The notes under the pieces are model-generated. The model ran no database searches. It worked only from the letters and a program-made list of their open reading frames with translations, and was not told where the DNA came from. A stretch of DNA of 64,000 nucleotides from Chrysomallon squamiferum (lineage: Eukaryota; Mollusca; Gastropoda; Neomphalida; Peltospiridae): positions 36,512,085-36,576,084 of the forward strand of contig CM022670.1 in the NCBI GenBank assembly GCA_012295275.1. Reading direction: 5' to 3'. The translations under genes were made by a program, and so were the position numbers. Position 1 is the first letter of the stretch. The number at the start of each line of letters is the position of its first letter. Shown here piece by piece: positions 48,401 through 61,189 of the stretch.

Positions 48401-51400
48401 AACAAAATAAATAAATGTTCTATGGAAAACTGCAGTTGAATCTATTTTTATAATTGAGATGCTGGTCGATGCTACAAAAAATATAATAGTGATAAATAAT
48501 TGGAATAGAATATAACATAAAAGACGATAATTATTTCAACAGCAAATGGAAGAGAAAGCTGCAGTAGGCAGATTTTCCCCAACAACAGCTTCACCCCCAC
48601 CCACAGATGAAGAAGAGCTAATGAGGAGACAACTGATAGCAAAGGAGCAGGAACTTCAGAAAATGCGCTTAGAACTTGAATTAGCAGAAACAAAGGCAAA
48701 GTTACAACTCCAAAGAAAACAGGTAGTTAAATAAAATGTATTTTTTTTTTAGTTAGTTGAGTGGTTGTTTAAATGCAGGAATTAAAGTATATTCTATAAA
48801 AACATTTTCCCAAAAAATATTTAATGGATAAACAGAAACCTTATAATTGAACATTAATTACTGTATTGTATTTATAAAAGAAAATTTTAAAATTTCTTCT
48901 ATTGTTGGTCTTTGTATTATTTAACCAAAAATAAACCTCATTTTTTTTTTCTGACACTGAATTATTTTAAATGTCTATTTTGAAGTTAGATGTTTAATTA
49001 TATTTTATTATGAATATTTCTTAATACATTGAACGTTTATTTATTTATTTATTTATTTATTTAAAATGCCTTTTTTTTTTTTATCTCAAATTTTAGCTTG
49101 AAGAATCAAAGAAAACCCAAAAAGTAGATTCAGACAGATCTATTTGGCAGGCACTTCAAATTAATCCATTAACCTCTTCATCTGGAACTACTACAACATC
49201 AGAAACAAAGCCACAACCAGCCATCAAACGTGATCCTAGACTGGCTTCTCGTGATCCTCGCAAAGCAAGGACTCAAGCTCAGATAGCTGCAACTGAAAAA
49301 GCAAAAGCATCTACTACAGCTAGTTCTGGTTCACAACCATCAAAGCAGCCCAGTATATCATCATCTGCTCCATTAGGAATGAACGTGAATCAGCCTATAC
49401 AGCCAAATCATTCTGTTGAAGTATCTCAAAATTTTGCACCACAGTTTCCACCTCAGCTCCCATTGTTTATGAACACTGTCTTCTCTAAAACTGGAATTAC
49501 ACCAGCTCATTCAGAAACAAATAGTAAGCATCCATCTTCAAACAAAGTTGAACCAGCAAAGATTACAGGTTCTCAGAATGCTGATCAACCAAAAACGTCT
49601 TTCAACAAAGAATGTACAGCAAAGACTGGAGCAGTTACCAAAGGTTCAGATAAACAGAACACACCACTGAAAAAAGACAGTAGTCAAAAAGTGGTGCAAA
49701 AGAAAGATGGTGATAGTAAAAGCCCAATAACTGGTTCTAATGAAAATGAAAAAAAGAAAAATGAGGTTGACAGACTGTCAAAGATTGGAAGTACTGATTC
49801 TAAATCTAAAGATAAAGATGTTAAGACTAAAGATCATACAAAAAGCAGAAGTAGAAGTCCAAGAGACAAACATAAAAATGATAAATCCAAAGATCCCAAA
49901 CCCAGACATGAAAGAAAATCATCAAAAGAAAGAGAGCGTGATCGAAGACCTATTAGTGAATATTCTCGAAGAAGGTCTAGAGAAACCGAGCACATAAGAG
50001 ACAGAGGTAAACCAATATTTAGAGGGCACAGAGGTGATTTTCATCATGGAGATTTTGATAGAAGTAAGCATCGGGACATTCATGACACAATGGACAAATC
50101 ACCCTCAAGATCCAGGTCACCAGGAGGAGATCACCTTCGCAAAGTACCAAGTAGTGAGGCAATAAAGACCAAATCTGATGCAAATAAAGCTTTTGTAAAG
50201 GTAGGGAAATTGGATGTTGAATCAGAAACTAAAACTGACGACGTCCCAATGCCTCCTATACCACCAGCTAGTATTCTCACAGATGCAAAGAAACGAAATA
50301 TTGATCAGCCTGCAATGGAAATGCCTTTAGATCTTCTGCTGCCAAAAGAATCAGAAAAACAAATGCGTCCATCAAAGAGATCATCTGAACATTTAGATAT
50401 TGATGAAAGGAATCTTTCAATTCCTGGTCCTGATGACAAGAGACAGAGAATGGATCCACTGAAATTGATGATGCCAAAGCCTTCATCAGACCTGAGGTAA
50501 ATAATCACATACACATTTGAAAAAGTTTTATAATTTTTATATCACTATGTCACAATCTGTTTGAAAATGTTAAAAGTAAATATTTCCATATTTTTAAAAT
50601 TATAATCAATTTTTTAAGAAAAAAAAAATTACAATAGATACTGCAAAATAAATTAATTTAAAAAAAATGAAATGTTTACTATATATAATAATTACACAAG
50701 AATTCTGTTCTAAACCTTGAATAATAAACTATGACGTTACTTTAAAATTATCTTTTCTTCTTTAAAGTGATCTATTTGGAGGTGAGGATGTAGACTCACC
50801 GTTTAACATCTGGACTTCTTCCAATGAAGAGCCCACTTCAAGCACAGTGGAATACATTCAAGGCATCTCACCCTGATGAGTATGGTCCAGAAATGGAGAA
50901 ACTGAGTTCTAAGAGTACAACCCCAGAACTTTTAACACCTGGTGATGTGGATATGAGGAAAATGCCTCCCTTGTCACCCTTTTCACCATCACCTCAAAAA
51001 GCAACCACTCCTCTTACTCTGTCTTTACCTAAGGCATTGCGATTAGACCACCAGGAAGAGATCCTAATTCAGGCTCATAAGCAGCTGGAATCTGGTAAAA
51101 TGAGTCATGACCAGCATCAGAATTTGCTCAAACAATTATCTCAAGTGTACAGTTTGCAGAGACGAGAGATGCATTCACCTGGATCTCTTCAGAATCAATC
51201 CTTGACACCTGCAAAATTTGAAGAAATTGACGAGATCCAAGACTAGCTTCAAAGCAAAAAAGTTGGGCTGAAATTGAGAGTGGTGGAATAAATCGTGATC
51301 CAAGACTAAGTGCCAGAAAACTACTAACAGAAGATAAAACTGAGCAAAGTCCCAAATCAGAAGTCAATCCTGAAGCTACTGATATTGACCATCGGAAGAA

Positions 51401-54400
51401 GATTGTGACTGAACAAAATCCTGAAGAATCAAAAGCTGTTGATCCTGCTATCAGTGCAGTTAATAAAGATGATGTGCCATCCGATGTTGATGACAGACAC
51501 ATTAAAAAGGATAAATTGGTTTTACCAAAAGATACAGATGCAAGACAGGTTGACAAAGTTTCATCAAGTACATCTGAAATTATTCCATCCTCTGAAATAA
51601 AAAAGGAAAAAATATCAGTTCCAGTTAGCAAGGAAAAAGAATCATCCATGATTACTGATCCTAGAGTTCCAACAGATATTGATTCCAGGCAGATAACTAG
51701 TGTGGATTCTAAGTCAAATGAAGATAAAGATTTCAGAAAAGCAATCGCAGTTCATCCAAACCAGCAAATGGATGTTGATTCAGATTCAAATGTTCTTGTT
51801 GATAAAGATCTCAGGATACCTGCTGGTAGATCTGACAGAGATCCACTGCTTAATGAATCAAAGAATTATCCACAATCAGGAAGACATCCAATGGATAAGG
51901 ATCTCAGAGTGCCTTTTGATAGAAATAGAAATCCTGTCAATGGGGATGAAAGGTACTGGGCAAGTGATAGGGACTTCTCTGAGGATCGTGATTTCCGTCG
52001 ACATCCACCATCAGAATTCATTGATCATGACTTCAGACATGAGTCACATATAGCCAGGGGTGAGATGCTCAGACACCCAGAACGACACCACCTGGAAAGA
52101 TATGATCAGAGGCCCATTCCTCATAGAAATGAGGGTCGTTGTCCTGAGTTTGGTATTGAAGAGAGGCATGATGTTCTTGATGAACGAAATTTCCATGAAC
52201 CTCGACCTTATTTCCCTACTAAAAGGCCTCCAAAAGCAGATATGTACGGACCACGTAGACATTCACCATATGATAGTTTTAGTGAGGATTATCATAATTT
52301 GTCTATTTCCAAACCAGAGGACACAAGATCTGATATTGACAGATATGATGATCCTCGCTGGGTTACAATGCGTGGAATGACCAATGCTGAAATGCAGGAA
52401 GAAGTTATGATTGACAAAAGACCATATGAAATTAAAGTTGGAGGACAGCCCAGAAAGATTAGAATAGGTCCAGGAAGATCCTGTGTTCTCTATGTAGATC
52501 CTGTTAAACGAGGTGTTATTATAGATGGTAAATTAGTGTATAGGTTTGGTGAACCTGTGAAGGATGTAAACATAAATGGTAAAATTGTAAAACTTTTTTT
52601 CCATGGTCTGCCAAGAACATTCTGGATTGATGGACATCAGTATGAATTGAGAATAGATGCTCCACCAAAGCGTATTATTATTGATGGCATACCTTATGGA
52701 TTTCAAATAGATGGCAGAGATATGATGATATTGGTGGACAGAATGGAAAAGGGCACTTTAGGAGGTCCACCGAGGGAAATAATACTAAATAATAAAAAAC
52801 ATGAAATCAGGTTTGATCCACTGCCAAGGGAGATTTTAATAGATGGTCAGTTCTGTGAACTTAAACTTGACCGAAGAATACCTGTGGTAATTTATAAAGG
52901 TCGTCCTCATGGCATTCGATTTGATGGACCACCTAGAACTGTATACATTGATGACTTTCCTTTTTTTGTTGTTCCAATGGATGATGCAGTGAGGGTTAAA
53001 ATCAGAAACAGACCACATTATCTTGCTTTTGGTGGTCCAGCTCATGAAATTATCATAGATGGAAAATGGTTTGAAGTGAAGTTTGATAATGTTCCTAGAG
53101 AAATTCTCTTGGGCAACAATACTCACTCCGTAAGATTGGAAGGGCCTTGCCCAACAGTTAAGATCCTTGATGAAATACCAATAGGATATGAAGAAATGAT
53201 GAAGACTCCTTTGCCATCAAGAGAACATGCATTCAGGTCACCAGGAATTCATCACTTAGAGGAATCTAGTTTCTCTGTTCCAAACAGAATGATAGGTCCT
53301 GTTAGAACTGCTGGACCCAGGCCTGAGGCCTATATTCAAAGGCCAGTAGAACCAAATCATGATAGCATGATGCAGGGTCCTAGAGGACCTGGACCAAATC
53401 CTATGATGCAAGGTCCTAGAACTCTAGGACCAGATGGTATGATATCAGGCCCAAGAGGACCAATGGTTTCTGAAGGCATGCAGCAGCGATTTGCAATGCC
53501 TGGAACTATGCCACAGGCAGGAATGATGCCTCAGCTTGGCGCAGCTGGTTTGCAGCAAGGACTTGGACTGCAAGGCTTTAATCCACTCGTCTCACAACAG
53601 ATGCAAATTCAGTCACAAATGCCTGGCATGATAATGGCTGGACTTCAAAATTTGAATCAACTGCAGCTTCAGCAGCAGTTGTTGCCTGTCAGTATGGGGG
53701 CTTGGGAATTGGTGGTCTCCTTCAACAAAATGGTAAGTTTCTATTTTATTCTTTTTATTTAATATTATTATTATCTATATTATTACTATTATTATTATTT
53801 TTTAATTAAGTGTGGGGGTGTGCAGGCAATAAATGCAGTTTTGTTTTGGGCTTACTAGAGCATACTTGATTTACTGATATTTATTATGATCTTTCAAAAG
53901 TTTAAAGACTGTGGTTATGTAAGGGACTTAATATTTTATTTTAAGCTCTAGCAACTACGTCAACACTTGGGGTACCAGTACTGTCCAATCTCATTCCTGC
54001 TGCAGGTGAGTTGGCAGTTCTGTTTAATAAAACTTTAATATCCTGCTACAGAATGTTGAATATTTTTCCATTTCAAAACAATTTGAAGACAAGTTTTTAA
54101 AAATAACAATAAGTTGTTTCTAATAAAGGAGAAAATTAGTAGCAGTAATGTTAGAATTTCATATTTACAGCGCTAATTTATCATCTTATTACGTGATATA
54201 TTGTAGTTCATAAAAATACACTTTATCTTGTATAAATAGATCACATTAAAATAATTACATGCTTGTGGTTGAATATAACTGATATAAAATTTTAGCATAA
54301 AGAAATAATTGTTATATTGTAATAACTTGCAGTCACTACACCTGCCTCAGCCCCACCAATCGATATCAACTCACTGTTCCAAAAACTTCTTGCAACTGGC

Positions 54401-54539
54401 ATCATAAAGAAACCAGAATCTGCCGAGTCCAGTGAAAACAAAAAAGAAGAAACGAAGACTGAAGAACCTTCACAGACAGAAGACCAGAAATTCAAGGTAC
54501 AAACAGATACTGGAATATATTAATTTTTCATAATGTTTT

Positions 54540-54570
<31 letters not shown>

Positions 54571-57128
54571 TTTTTTTGTATCTTTTATTTGTTCTGAGTG
54601 TATGTAATCCTTTTTTTTAATTTTTTTTAATAAGTAATGCAGTTATCTTATCTCGAAAGAAACTTGCAAGAATTTTTTTTTTTTTTTAAATGAATGGAGA
54701 TGATACAATCAAGTACATCAGTTAAATGTTTTCCAGCTTTTTACTAAATATTTGTATTTTTAATGAATTTTATTACATTAATTAAATTTCAGATGCCAGA
54801 AATTAAGAAAGAAGTTATCGAAAAGATTCCACCTCTTTCACTTAGCAAACCTGAAGATTTCAAGAAGTAAGTTAAATATTTATTTTCATTCTTAGTAGTA
54901 TGTTAATCTGTTTCGTTAAATTTGGTTAAATACAAGTATCCTTGCTTCAAAACATTTTCTGTTGATAAATGTTACTGATTATAGTTGATGTCATTTTCTA
55001 AGTTATTTTTCTCATGATTAAAGCATATACAATACATTTACTTTCATTACTTGTTACTTACTTAATATTCCCCAAGTCCTTCTGATGTTGACAAATTAAT
55101 TGTTGAAGATGTTGCCTTTTTCTACACTATTGAGAATCTGAATTTTAATTTATGAGAATACATTATATATATATATATAATACAAATTTCTGATAACTGC
55201 ACTGTTATTACCATTATTATTATTATTATTGCTTTTTTTGCACAATACTTTGAAACTGTTCGTTCATTAGAAATGTTGTTACCTTGGTTATATTCTGTAA
55301 TAACATTGTTCAAAAATTAGTACTGAAAGATGAAAAATGTCAAACTAAATTCACTTTCCTGCTTGTTGAATATTAATAAGGGATTACTGTCAGTGTGATG
55401 TATATTATAATTGCTGCATTAAATTTTTTATATAAAATATTTTTAAAACGTTTTCAGAAATAAGTCACTGGTAATGTCATTTTTATTTACAGACCATACA
55501 AGGGTGTAGTTCAGGAGCTGTACACAGGATTACAGTGCACTTCATGTGGGGAACGTTTTAGTTTCCTTCAGACAGAAAGATACAGAGAACATCTTGATTG
55601 GCATTTCCGCAAAAACAAACGAGGCATGGACGACCTGAAGGTGGCACGAAACCGAGACTGGTATTTTAAGATAAATGTGAGTTGAACTATTGTTGTTGTT
55701 TTTTGTTTGTTTGTTTATACAATGGTTTTTTTTTTTTAATTATTTGCTTATTTTAAGATGTCTTAATTATGCTTTGATTTTTTTCCAAATATTTTATGTT
55801 TTAACCAAGAGAAGAATGATATAATTATTAAAGAGTTATATTCATTAATTGTAAAGAAATTTATTTTATCAGATGTTTTGTTTTCTTATCTCTAATGAAT
55901 TTTTTTTTCAATTTTCAGGAATGGATTCAGTATCAAGAAATAGAAGAATCAGAAGAAAAAGGTTGGTCATTCATTAATATTAGTTTAACCTGTTGCACAA
56001 AATAGTTTGATTCACTTCACAAAAAAATCATTAATCAGAAGAAATATTTTTTTAATATCTTTCCTTCCATGTAAAATTTTATGGGAAAAGCCATTTAGTT
56101 AAATCTAACAATAATGTTAATGTTTGTTTCAGGTCGCAGTCAGATATTTGAGCAGATGATGCAGAACACACCAATGGAATCAACATCAGTCAGTGTCAGT
56201 CTGCCACATGGTTCTGTTGTTGACCAATGTCCAGCAGCATCAGATGAAGATGGTGGTGATGTAAGTTTAATGATTTGTAAATTATTGATTACTTTTATTT
56301 TATTTTTTTTATTTTTTTATTTTTTTATTTTTTTTATTTTCTTTCAATTGCTCCTACCCCAAATCATCTTTTTAAGAAGATTAGTAGAATTTGAAACATT
56401 TGAGAGCAAGTGAAATTTAGAAAAACGAAATAAAGAATATGTATAAATTATTAAAGAACTATAACTGGTTGCATTGTTTTTTTTATTTCTAATTTATTTA
56501 GTAGAGTATATTATTAGTGTTTAATAAATGATAAAACAACACAATATATAGAATAAAAACAAATTTCCCAACAATATTTGCTGCTGAAACATAATTATCT
56601 TGTACTGATAAAGATAATACAAGTGAAAATATGAACAAGAAAATGTTTTTATAAAGTTATAATGCATTGTCACGTAAGACATACATTCTCAAAAAAACCA
56701 TAATGTAGTTGTGAATTTTTTCACAGATGTCGGTATTTAAAAAAAATCTTGATAATTCATTGAGATTTAATTAAAATATTTATTTATAATAACTTCACAG
56801 ATCCATTATGACAAAGTATTTTTATTATATTAAATATACTTCAGATTTGCTGTATTTGTGGAGATCCATTTGATCAGTACTGGCATGAAGAAAAGGAAGA
56901 CTGGCATTTGAGAGATGCTATCAGAGTTGACAACAAAATATACCACCCAGTCTGCTATGAAGATGCACGTGAAGAGGTTAATGTTGTCTAAATTTCATAG
57001 ATATAATTTGAAGATGCTGAATTCATTATGTTTACATATCATTAATTTATTTATTTTTTTTTTTTTTTCCAAAATTTCCATTCTTGTAATGCAATATCCA
57101 GTTATACACATCATTTATTATTATTAAT

Positions 57129-57159
<31 letters not shown>

Positions 57160-57936
57160 TTAGTTCATGCTCAAATTTTACTAAAGAAGTCTTATTTTTG
57201 TTTTAGCACATTTTTAAATTAAATGTTGTAGTTTTCTGGTTTTTCTTCACATGCTATACTTATTTCAAAACTGCTTTGAATAATTATTAATAATTTGATA
57301 TCCATTTCTCGCATAAATTCAGTGTAACAGCAAATTTACTGGATTTGATCAATTACATTTTATATATTTCTTTTTTGCATTTATAGAAATTTTAACATTT
57401 TACATTCTCAAAAGTTAAATTAAAAAAAAAGATGTATGTATTATCTTATGTCTTTTTAGGGTGGCATTGTGGAGTCAACCCCAACTCCTACGACAGATCT
57501 CAGTGTTAACCCTTTGTCATCAGAAATTAAGAACGAGGAGTCGAAGGATCCTAAAGATGTCAATTTGCCACAGAGCACTCTTTTAGAGAAGTCAGAAATT
57601 TCGAAAACCGAAAATCCAGAAATTCAGCAGAAAGAACTTGTAAAATCTAATGACATTTCATCGGTCGAGATTAAACAGGAACCTGTAGACGCTGATGTTT
57701 CTGCTAAATCAGAACTGGCCAGTGACATACCTCACAGTGCTGCTTCTGTTGTTGTGAAACAAGAACCAGTTGCTGTGGAAATGATAATTTCTGAATCAGT
57801 CGGTGGTGAGCAGACTAGTGCAATTACTTCAGTCATTCAGCAGATCTCTTCTGTTAAAACAGAGCCAGCCTCTCAAACCTCAGCAGTGAAAACTGATGTT
57901 CCCTCAGGTGCTATTAAAACAGAAGCTAAGGACTAA
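45336..57936 (+). CDS. PCF11: PCF11, pre-mRNA cleavage complex II subunit (first exon not visible)
   Basis: Exons: 45336-45465, 47704-47883, 48543-48722, 49097-50496, 50768-53732, 53946-54005, 54333-54496, 54793-54866, 55493-55676, 55919-55961, 56133-56260, 56845-56976 and 57460-57936 (6,117 nt, about 2,039 codons). All introns have GT-AG borders. Order: C-terminal part of the CID that binds the RNA polymerase II CTD; coiled coil; RDPR and SR-rich segments; a long region of about 22-residue IDG-type repeats; Gly/Met/Pro-rich linker; zinc finger 1; the CLP1-binding aromatic segment; zinc finger 2; a Lys/Glu-rich tail. In the nucleus the protein links elongating polymerase to 3' cleavage and termination. 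The frame must change at 45,454-45,459, about 50,791-50,825, about 51,227-51,231 and 53,684-53,690 (net zero). The first exon, with about 45-60 residues of CID, is missing, possibly in the gap. Confidence 0.93.
47704..47883 (+). CDS. PCF11: PCF11 CID exon (last helices)
   Basis: VDERTRGQMFKLRQTWKDIL, then KKLYALDVRVNMIDPAWPI and IHVNPKFLMQ, match the end of the Pcf11 CID and the conserved segment just after it. Clean CAG acceptor and GTAAAA donor; phase 0 at both ends. Confidence 0.93.
48543..48722 (+). CDS. PCF11: PCF11 coiled-coil exon
   Basis: EEELMRRQLIAKEQELQKMR followed by LELELAETKAKLQLQRKQ parallels the Gln/Leu-rich helix after the CID in vertebrate PCF11. CAACAG acceptor and GTAGTT donor. 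Confidence 0.9.
49097..50496 (+). CDS. PCF11: PCF11 disordered RDPR/SR-rich exon
   Basis: Starts after CAAATTTTAG. It contains KRDPRLASRDPRKARTQ, a Ser/Thr/Lys-rich disordered stretch, and an RS region (SRSRSPRDKHKND, then SSKERERDRRPISEYSRRRS and SRSRSPGGD), followed by PPIPPASIL and a Lys/Arg NLS-like KKRNID. Ends SSDLR/S at a phase-2 donor (AG|GTAAAT). Confidence 0.9.
50768..53732 (+). CDS. PCF11: PCF11 large exon with IDG-type repeat array, three frame breaks
   Basis: It opens in the phase expected from the previous exon with SDLFGGEDVD, then needs a +1 change before QWNTFKASHPDEYG. FEEI must change frame again (about 51,227-51,231) to reach RDPRLASKQKSWAEIESGG. The frame is then open for about 2.4 kb through Asp/Arg-rich sequence with RDPR/DxR motifs. 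From about 52,410 to 53,200 come about nine to ten repeats of the form PPREIxIDGxxxxIRFDG. A Met/Gly/Pro/Gln-rich linker follows. A final change near 53,684-53,690 restores QYGGLGIGGLLQQN before the GTAAGT donor. Confidence 0.88.
53946..54866 (+). CDS. PCF11: PCF11 linker exons before zinc finger 1
   Basis: Three small exons (53946-54005, 54333-54496, 54793-54866) chain in phase. They encode LGVPVLSNLIPAA, then PIDINSLFQKLLATGIIKKP (a conserved short helix in this region of the family), an acidic linker, and PPLSLSKPEDFKK leading into the zinc-finger exon. Confidence 0.88.
55493..55961 (+). CDS. PCF11: PCF11 zinc finger 1 and CLP1-binding segment exons
   Basis: Exon 55493-55676 encodes LYTGLQCTSCGERF and REHLDWHFRKNKR, a Cys2-His2-type finger (CxxC then HxxxH) as in metazoan PCF11. 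RDWYFKIN continues in exon 55919-55961 with EWIQYQEIEESEEK. In yeast and human Pcf11 the aromatic stretch after the first finger contacts Clp1, and the WYF...WI pattern fits that role. Confidence 0.9.
56133..56976 (+). CDS. PCF11: PCF11 inter-finger and zinc finger 2 exons
   Basis: Exon 56133-56260 encodes GRSQIFEQMMQ and an acidic linker. Exon 56845-56976 encodes ICCICGDPFDQYWHEEKEDW followed by KIYHPVCYEDAREE, the second finger (CxxC plus HxxC), typical of the Pcf11 C-terminus. Confidence 0.92.
57460..57936 (+). CDS. PCF11: PCF11 C-terminal exon with repeated KxE (SUMO-type) motifs
   Basis: Starts after TCTTTTTAG in phase 0 with GGIVESTPTP and ends at TAA 57,934-57,936. Ser/Glu/Lys-rich and disordered. 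The motif aliphatic-Lys-x-Glu recurs (IKNE, IKQEP, VKQEP, VKTEP, IKTE, and VKTD as a weak match), the consensus for SUMO conjugation. Confidence 0.9.
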   Translation, partial: GGIVESTPTPTTDLSVNPLSSEIKNEESKDPKDVNLPQSTLLEKSEISKTENPEIQQKELVKSNDISSVEIKQEPVDADVSAKSELASDIPHSAASVVVKQEPVAVEMIISESVGGEQTSAITSVIQQISSVKTEPASQTSAVKTDVPSGAIKTEAKD

Positions 57937-58010
57937 TTCGTGAAATGTGATATTTCTCACAACATTCTGTTATTACTTTATTGTTGTTGTTGTTGTTTGT
58001 TATTTAAAAC

Positions 58011-58016
58011 AATAAA
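58011..58016 (+). terminator. First polyadenylation signal after PCF11
   Basis: AATAAA 75 bp after the stop codon, following a GTT-rich stretch. Other AATAAA hexamers occur downstream (for example near 59,423 and 59,908), so longer 3' UTRs are possible. Confidence 0.55.
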
Positions 58017-59482
58017 AATTTGTACAAAATGATATTCTCAGCTCCAGTTAAATTTGTAGATAGGAAAAAAAAAATAAAAAAATAGTAATAATAAATAATT
58101 ATTTCTGTAGATAATTTGTTTTCTTATAATGATACTAATTTGTTTTTAAATTCTGAAAAACAGTTAATGAAATGAATTTTCACAACTGAAATTTGTCAGG
58201 TGGTGGTTTGATGACAGTGTAACATAACTTTTGTGCACTTTTTAATAATTATTTTTATTTACTTATTCTATTTTTAAATATGTTTGATTGTATTCTTTGA
58301 AAGTAATTATTCATTAATTATAGAATTAGGTGTGAAAAAATAACAGGAGCAAAGAGTGATTTTTATTGTTAACTCAAGTGTTTAACTGATACATTTGACT
58401 CCAGACTTGTAGATACGATTCTGTCTTAAATATTTTACTTACTCATTTCTTTAACTAGACATCTTGAACTTGGGACAATCCAGTGTTAAAAAATAATAAT
58501 TCAAAAACAAATATGCTGTTATTGTAGTGAATGTTATTGATATCCTCACTTTTAATTTAAAAAAATTATTTAAAAAAAAAAAAATTTACTTTAATTTAAA
58601 AAAAAAAAAATAATATCCATCATCTTGTAGTAAGTAATATTTAATCTCAGATTGGCATTCTTTACAAAATTTACTTAATCATTCCACCAAACTCAGATCA
58701 AGTTGGCAGTGTTAAATTTTATTATTCGTTATGTAATAAATATATTTATATGAATATAAAGAGACAACTATTTTGAAGATTATTATTACCTCTTTTGAGA
58801 ATGTATAAAGGTGGATTCATATTAATTCGTAAAAAATTACAAATATATTGTGAAAATAAACATGAGATAATGTGCTGAGATAGACTGGGTGTGTACAATA
58901 CTGGACTTTGGCTTAGAATTACAAATATCTCCCACATTATTTATATTAGAGATTCCGAACAGAAGTTTGAACTAATCTGAAATTGAAATGTGAGCATTCA
59001 AAACATCAGACAGATGCATGAGGATTACAGGCTGTGTTTTATGTCAGCATGTCTTTCAGTGCAGATGTTTCAAGATAAGAACAGTCAGAACCTGTTTTTG
59101 AAATTAGTATTTTGCTTTTAGGAAAAGAGAATCATTTATTTGCTAGCAATGTAGAAGGGTTGTTGTGCTATGCAAATGAAATTTTATCAAAATTTTAGAC
59201 TAAGATTTGTGTTTACTCAAGATATTTATAAATATTTCATGTTAATTCTACAAGGATTTATCTGGCTTATCTAAAAGGGTGTGTTATTCCAGAAATATTT
59301 TTTAAATTACTGGATTTAGTGCATTATTATTTTATTTAAAATTATTTAAAAAAAAAAAAAAGAGTTCCACAAATTTTAAATGTTAAAATTGGTATGTTCC
59401 ATTGAACTTTTGATGTAATGTTCAATAAACAAAACCAATCAAAACAATAGTTTCATAAGTATTTGGATTATCATTTGTAATT

Positions 59483-59513
<31 letters not shown>

Positions 59514-61189
59514 TTTGTTTGTTTTTGTTTTTTGGGAGGGTTTTTTAAAAAATAATCTGCTGGTTTATATTGTGTGAACCCAAGCATGGGTATTGTTTGT
59601 TATTCAGTGGCAGACGAAGTCAAATGCCTAACATTGTTGTTTTTAACCATAATAATTAAAAAAATTCATGAAGTTTAAAAATCACTTCAAACACTAAAGT
59701 GTTGTGCCTATTATGCTGTGTAGCAAACAGTTTTGTGATTGGTGGTTCAGTGAATTTTGAATGTTAAATCACACTGTAAATATCACCAACACACAGGAAC
59801 TCTTTGCCAAACAAGAAGTAACAAATCAATATTATTTTGTAAATAAAAGACAACAGTATTTCTTGATATTATAGAATTAAAATAACTGCAATACTTGTTA
59901 CTTTAGTTTCACAGGCATAATAAATGTTGAAATATATATCTCATATTGTTTGTCTTTTCTTTCTAGTTATCTGTAATATTATCTTTACTGTTTGGCATCG
60001 TAAGTAAACAAGTAGAAAGGAATGAAATGTTTTTGTTTGTTTGGAGGTTTATTATTATTGTACTTCATTATTAGCAAAGATTGGTTTTTAAATATTAGTA
60101 TTAAAAAGTAATTTGTTATTAAACTAACAAAAATGTATTTAAGTCTAATTTAGCCCAAAGCGGTGTTGATAAAATACTGAAGAAAATAACATGAATATTT
60201 CAAAATACTAAAGAAAGTATGGCAGCTGAAATTTGTCATGTAAAATCCATAGATGTATTAATATTAGCCCTATTATTATTATAACACTGAATTGTCAAAT
60301 AAATTTGGATCAATAGTTTTTGGGGGTTTGGGGGTTTTTTTTTTTTTTTTTTGTGAGTGTGGCAGTTTCAGTCGAATGCCCATAAATGAGGGTCCTACCA
60401 ACTTAATCTAATTTCACATCTAAAATTTTCGAAGTTGATTTAAAGTAGAAGATTAGGTTTTTGCCCTCATGATCTAATCTGTAATGCTCATTAGACTGTG
60501 GGTGATACCACGTTTAATCAGGAAACTGAAATCTGAAAGTATTTGGTAACTCGGTTTACGGAGCCACCGACCCAATTTTTCGTATATTGGAAAATAGAAA
60601 TAACAGTTTAATTAATTAGTTTTATTACATTCCGCTTACAGTGTACTACTCTGAACTGTCAAATAAACCGTTAAAAAAAAAAAAAAAAAAATTTATAATG
60701 GGCCGAAAACAAGGGAAATTTAATAAAATTCCAATAATATTTTAGATTTCAGTAATTAGATAAATTTAATTATTTCCAATCGGTGCTTTTTAACGTTTTA
60801 GCTCGGGTTTCAAGCAACCTGTAACATTAAGAATTGTGTGGAAATAAAGATTAAGATTTGCTGTTGAAGTATATGAGTTATTCAGTGAATTTGTAATCCG
60901 TATTAAAAACAGGATGTTTTAAACACAGCCGATAGAGCATGAACAGCGAAAGCCATACTCCAAATTGTAATGATATGTAATAAGACGAGAATAGCTCGAA
61001 AATCGGCTTCAAACTTAAACTGCGATGTAATTCAGTGAATTTAGATCCCACATCTCTGGTATCATTCGAAAGCGTGTCCAGTTTCCTTTAGAATGACACT
61101 TTAGACTAAGCATAATGTTCACCGGGGCAGCGGCTATTTCCAATATAACAACTGTCACTACAGACAGACAGACGATTGTTGTGTTCAAA
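58017..61189. other. PCF11 3' UTR and intergenic DNA
   Basis: No exon recognised. Simple sequence includes poly-A at 58,572-58,612 and 59,346-59,360, a TTTA run at 59,482-59,515 and poly-T at 60,338-60,352. A slightly richer stretch at 60,360-60,580 and 60,770-61,100 could be promoter or 5' UTR of the possible next gene, but no element was identified. Confidence 0.5.

Noticed and set aside
50277-50514. Antisense reading frames within PCF11 exons (also 51,128-51,649, 52,044-52,262 and 52,836-53,126)
   Set aside because: They are shadows of the coding strand, with no domains or splice context of their own.
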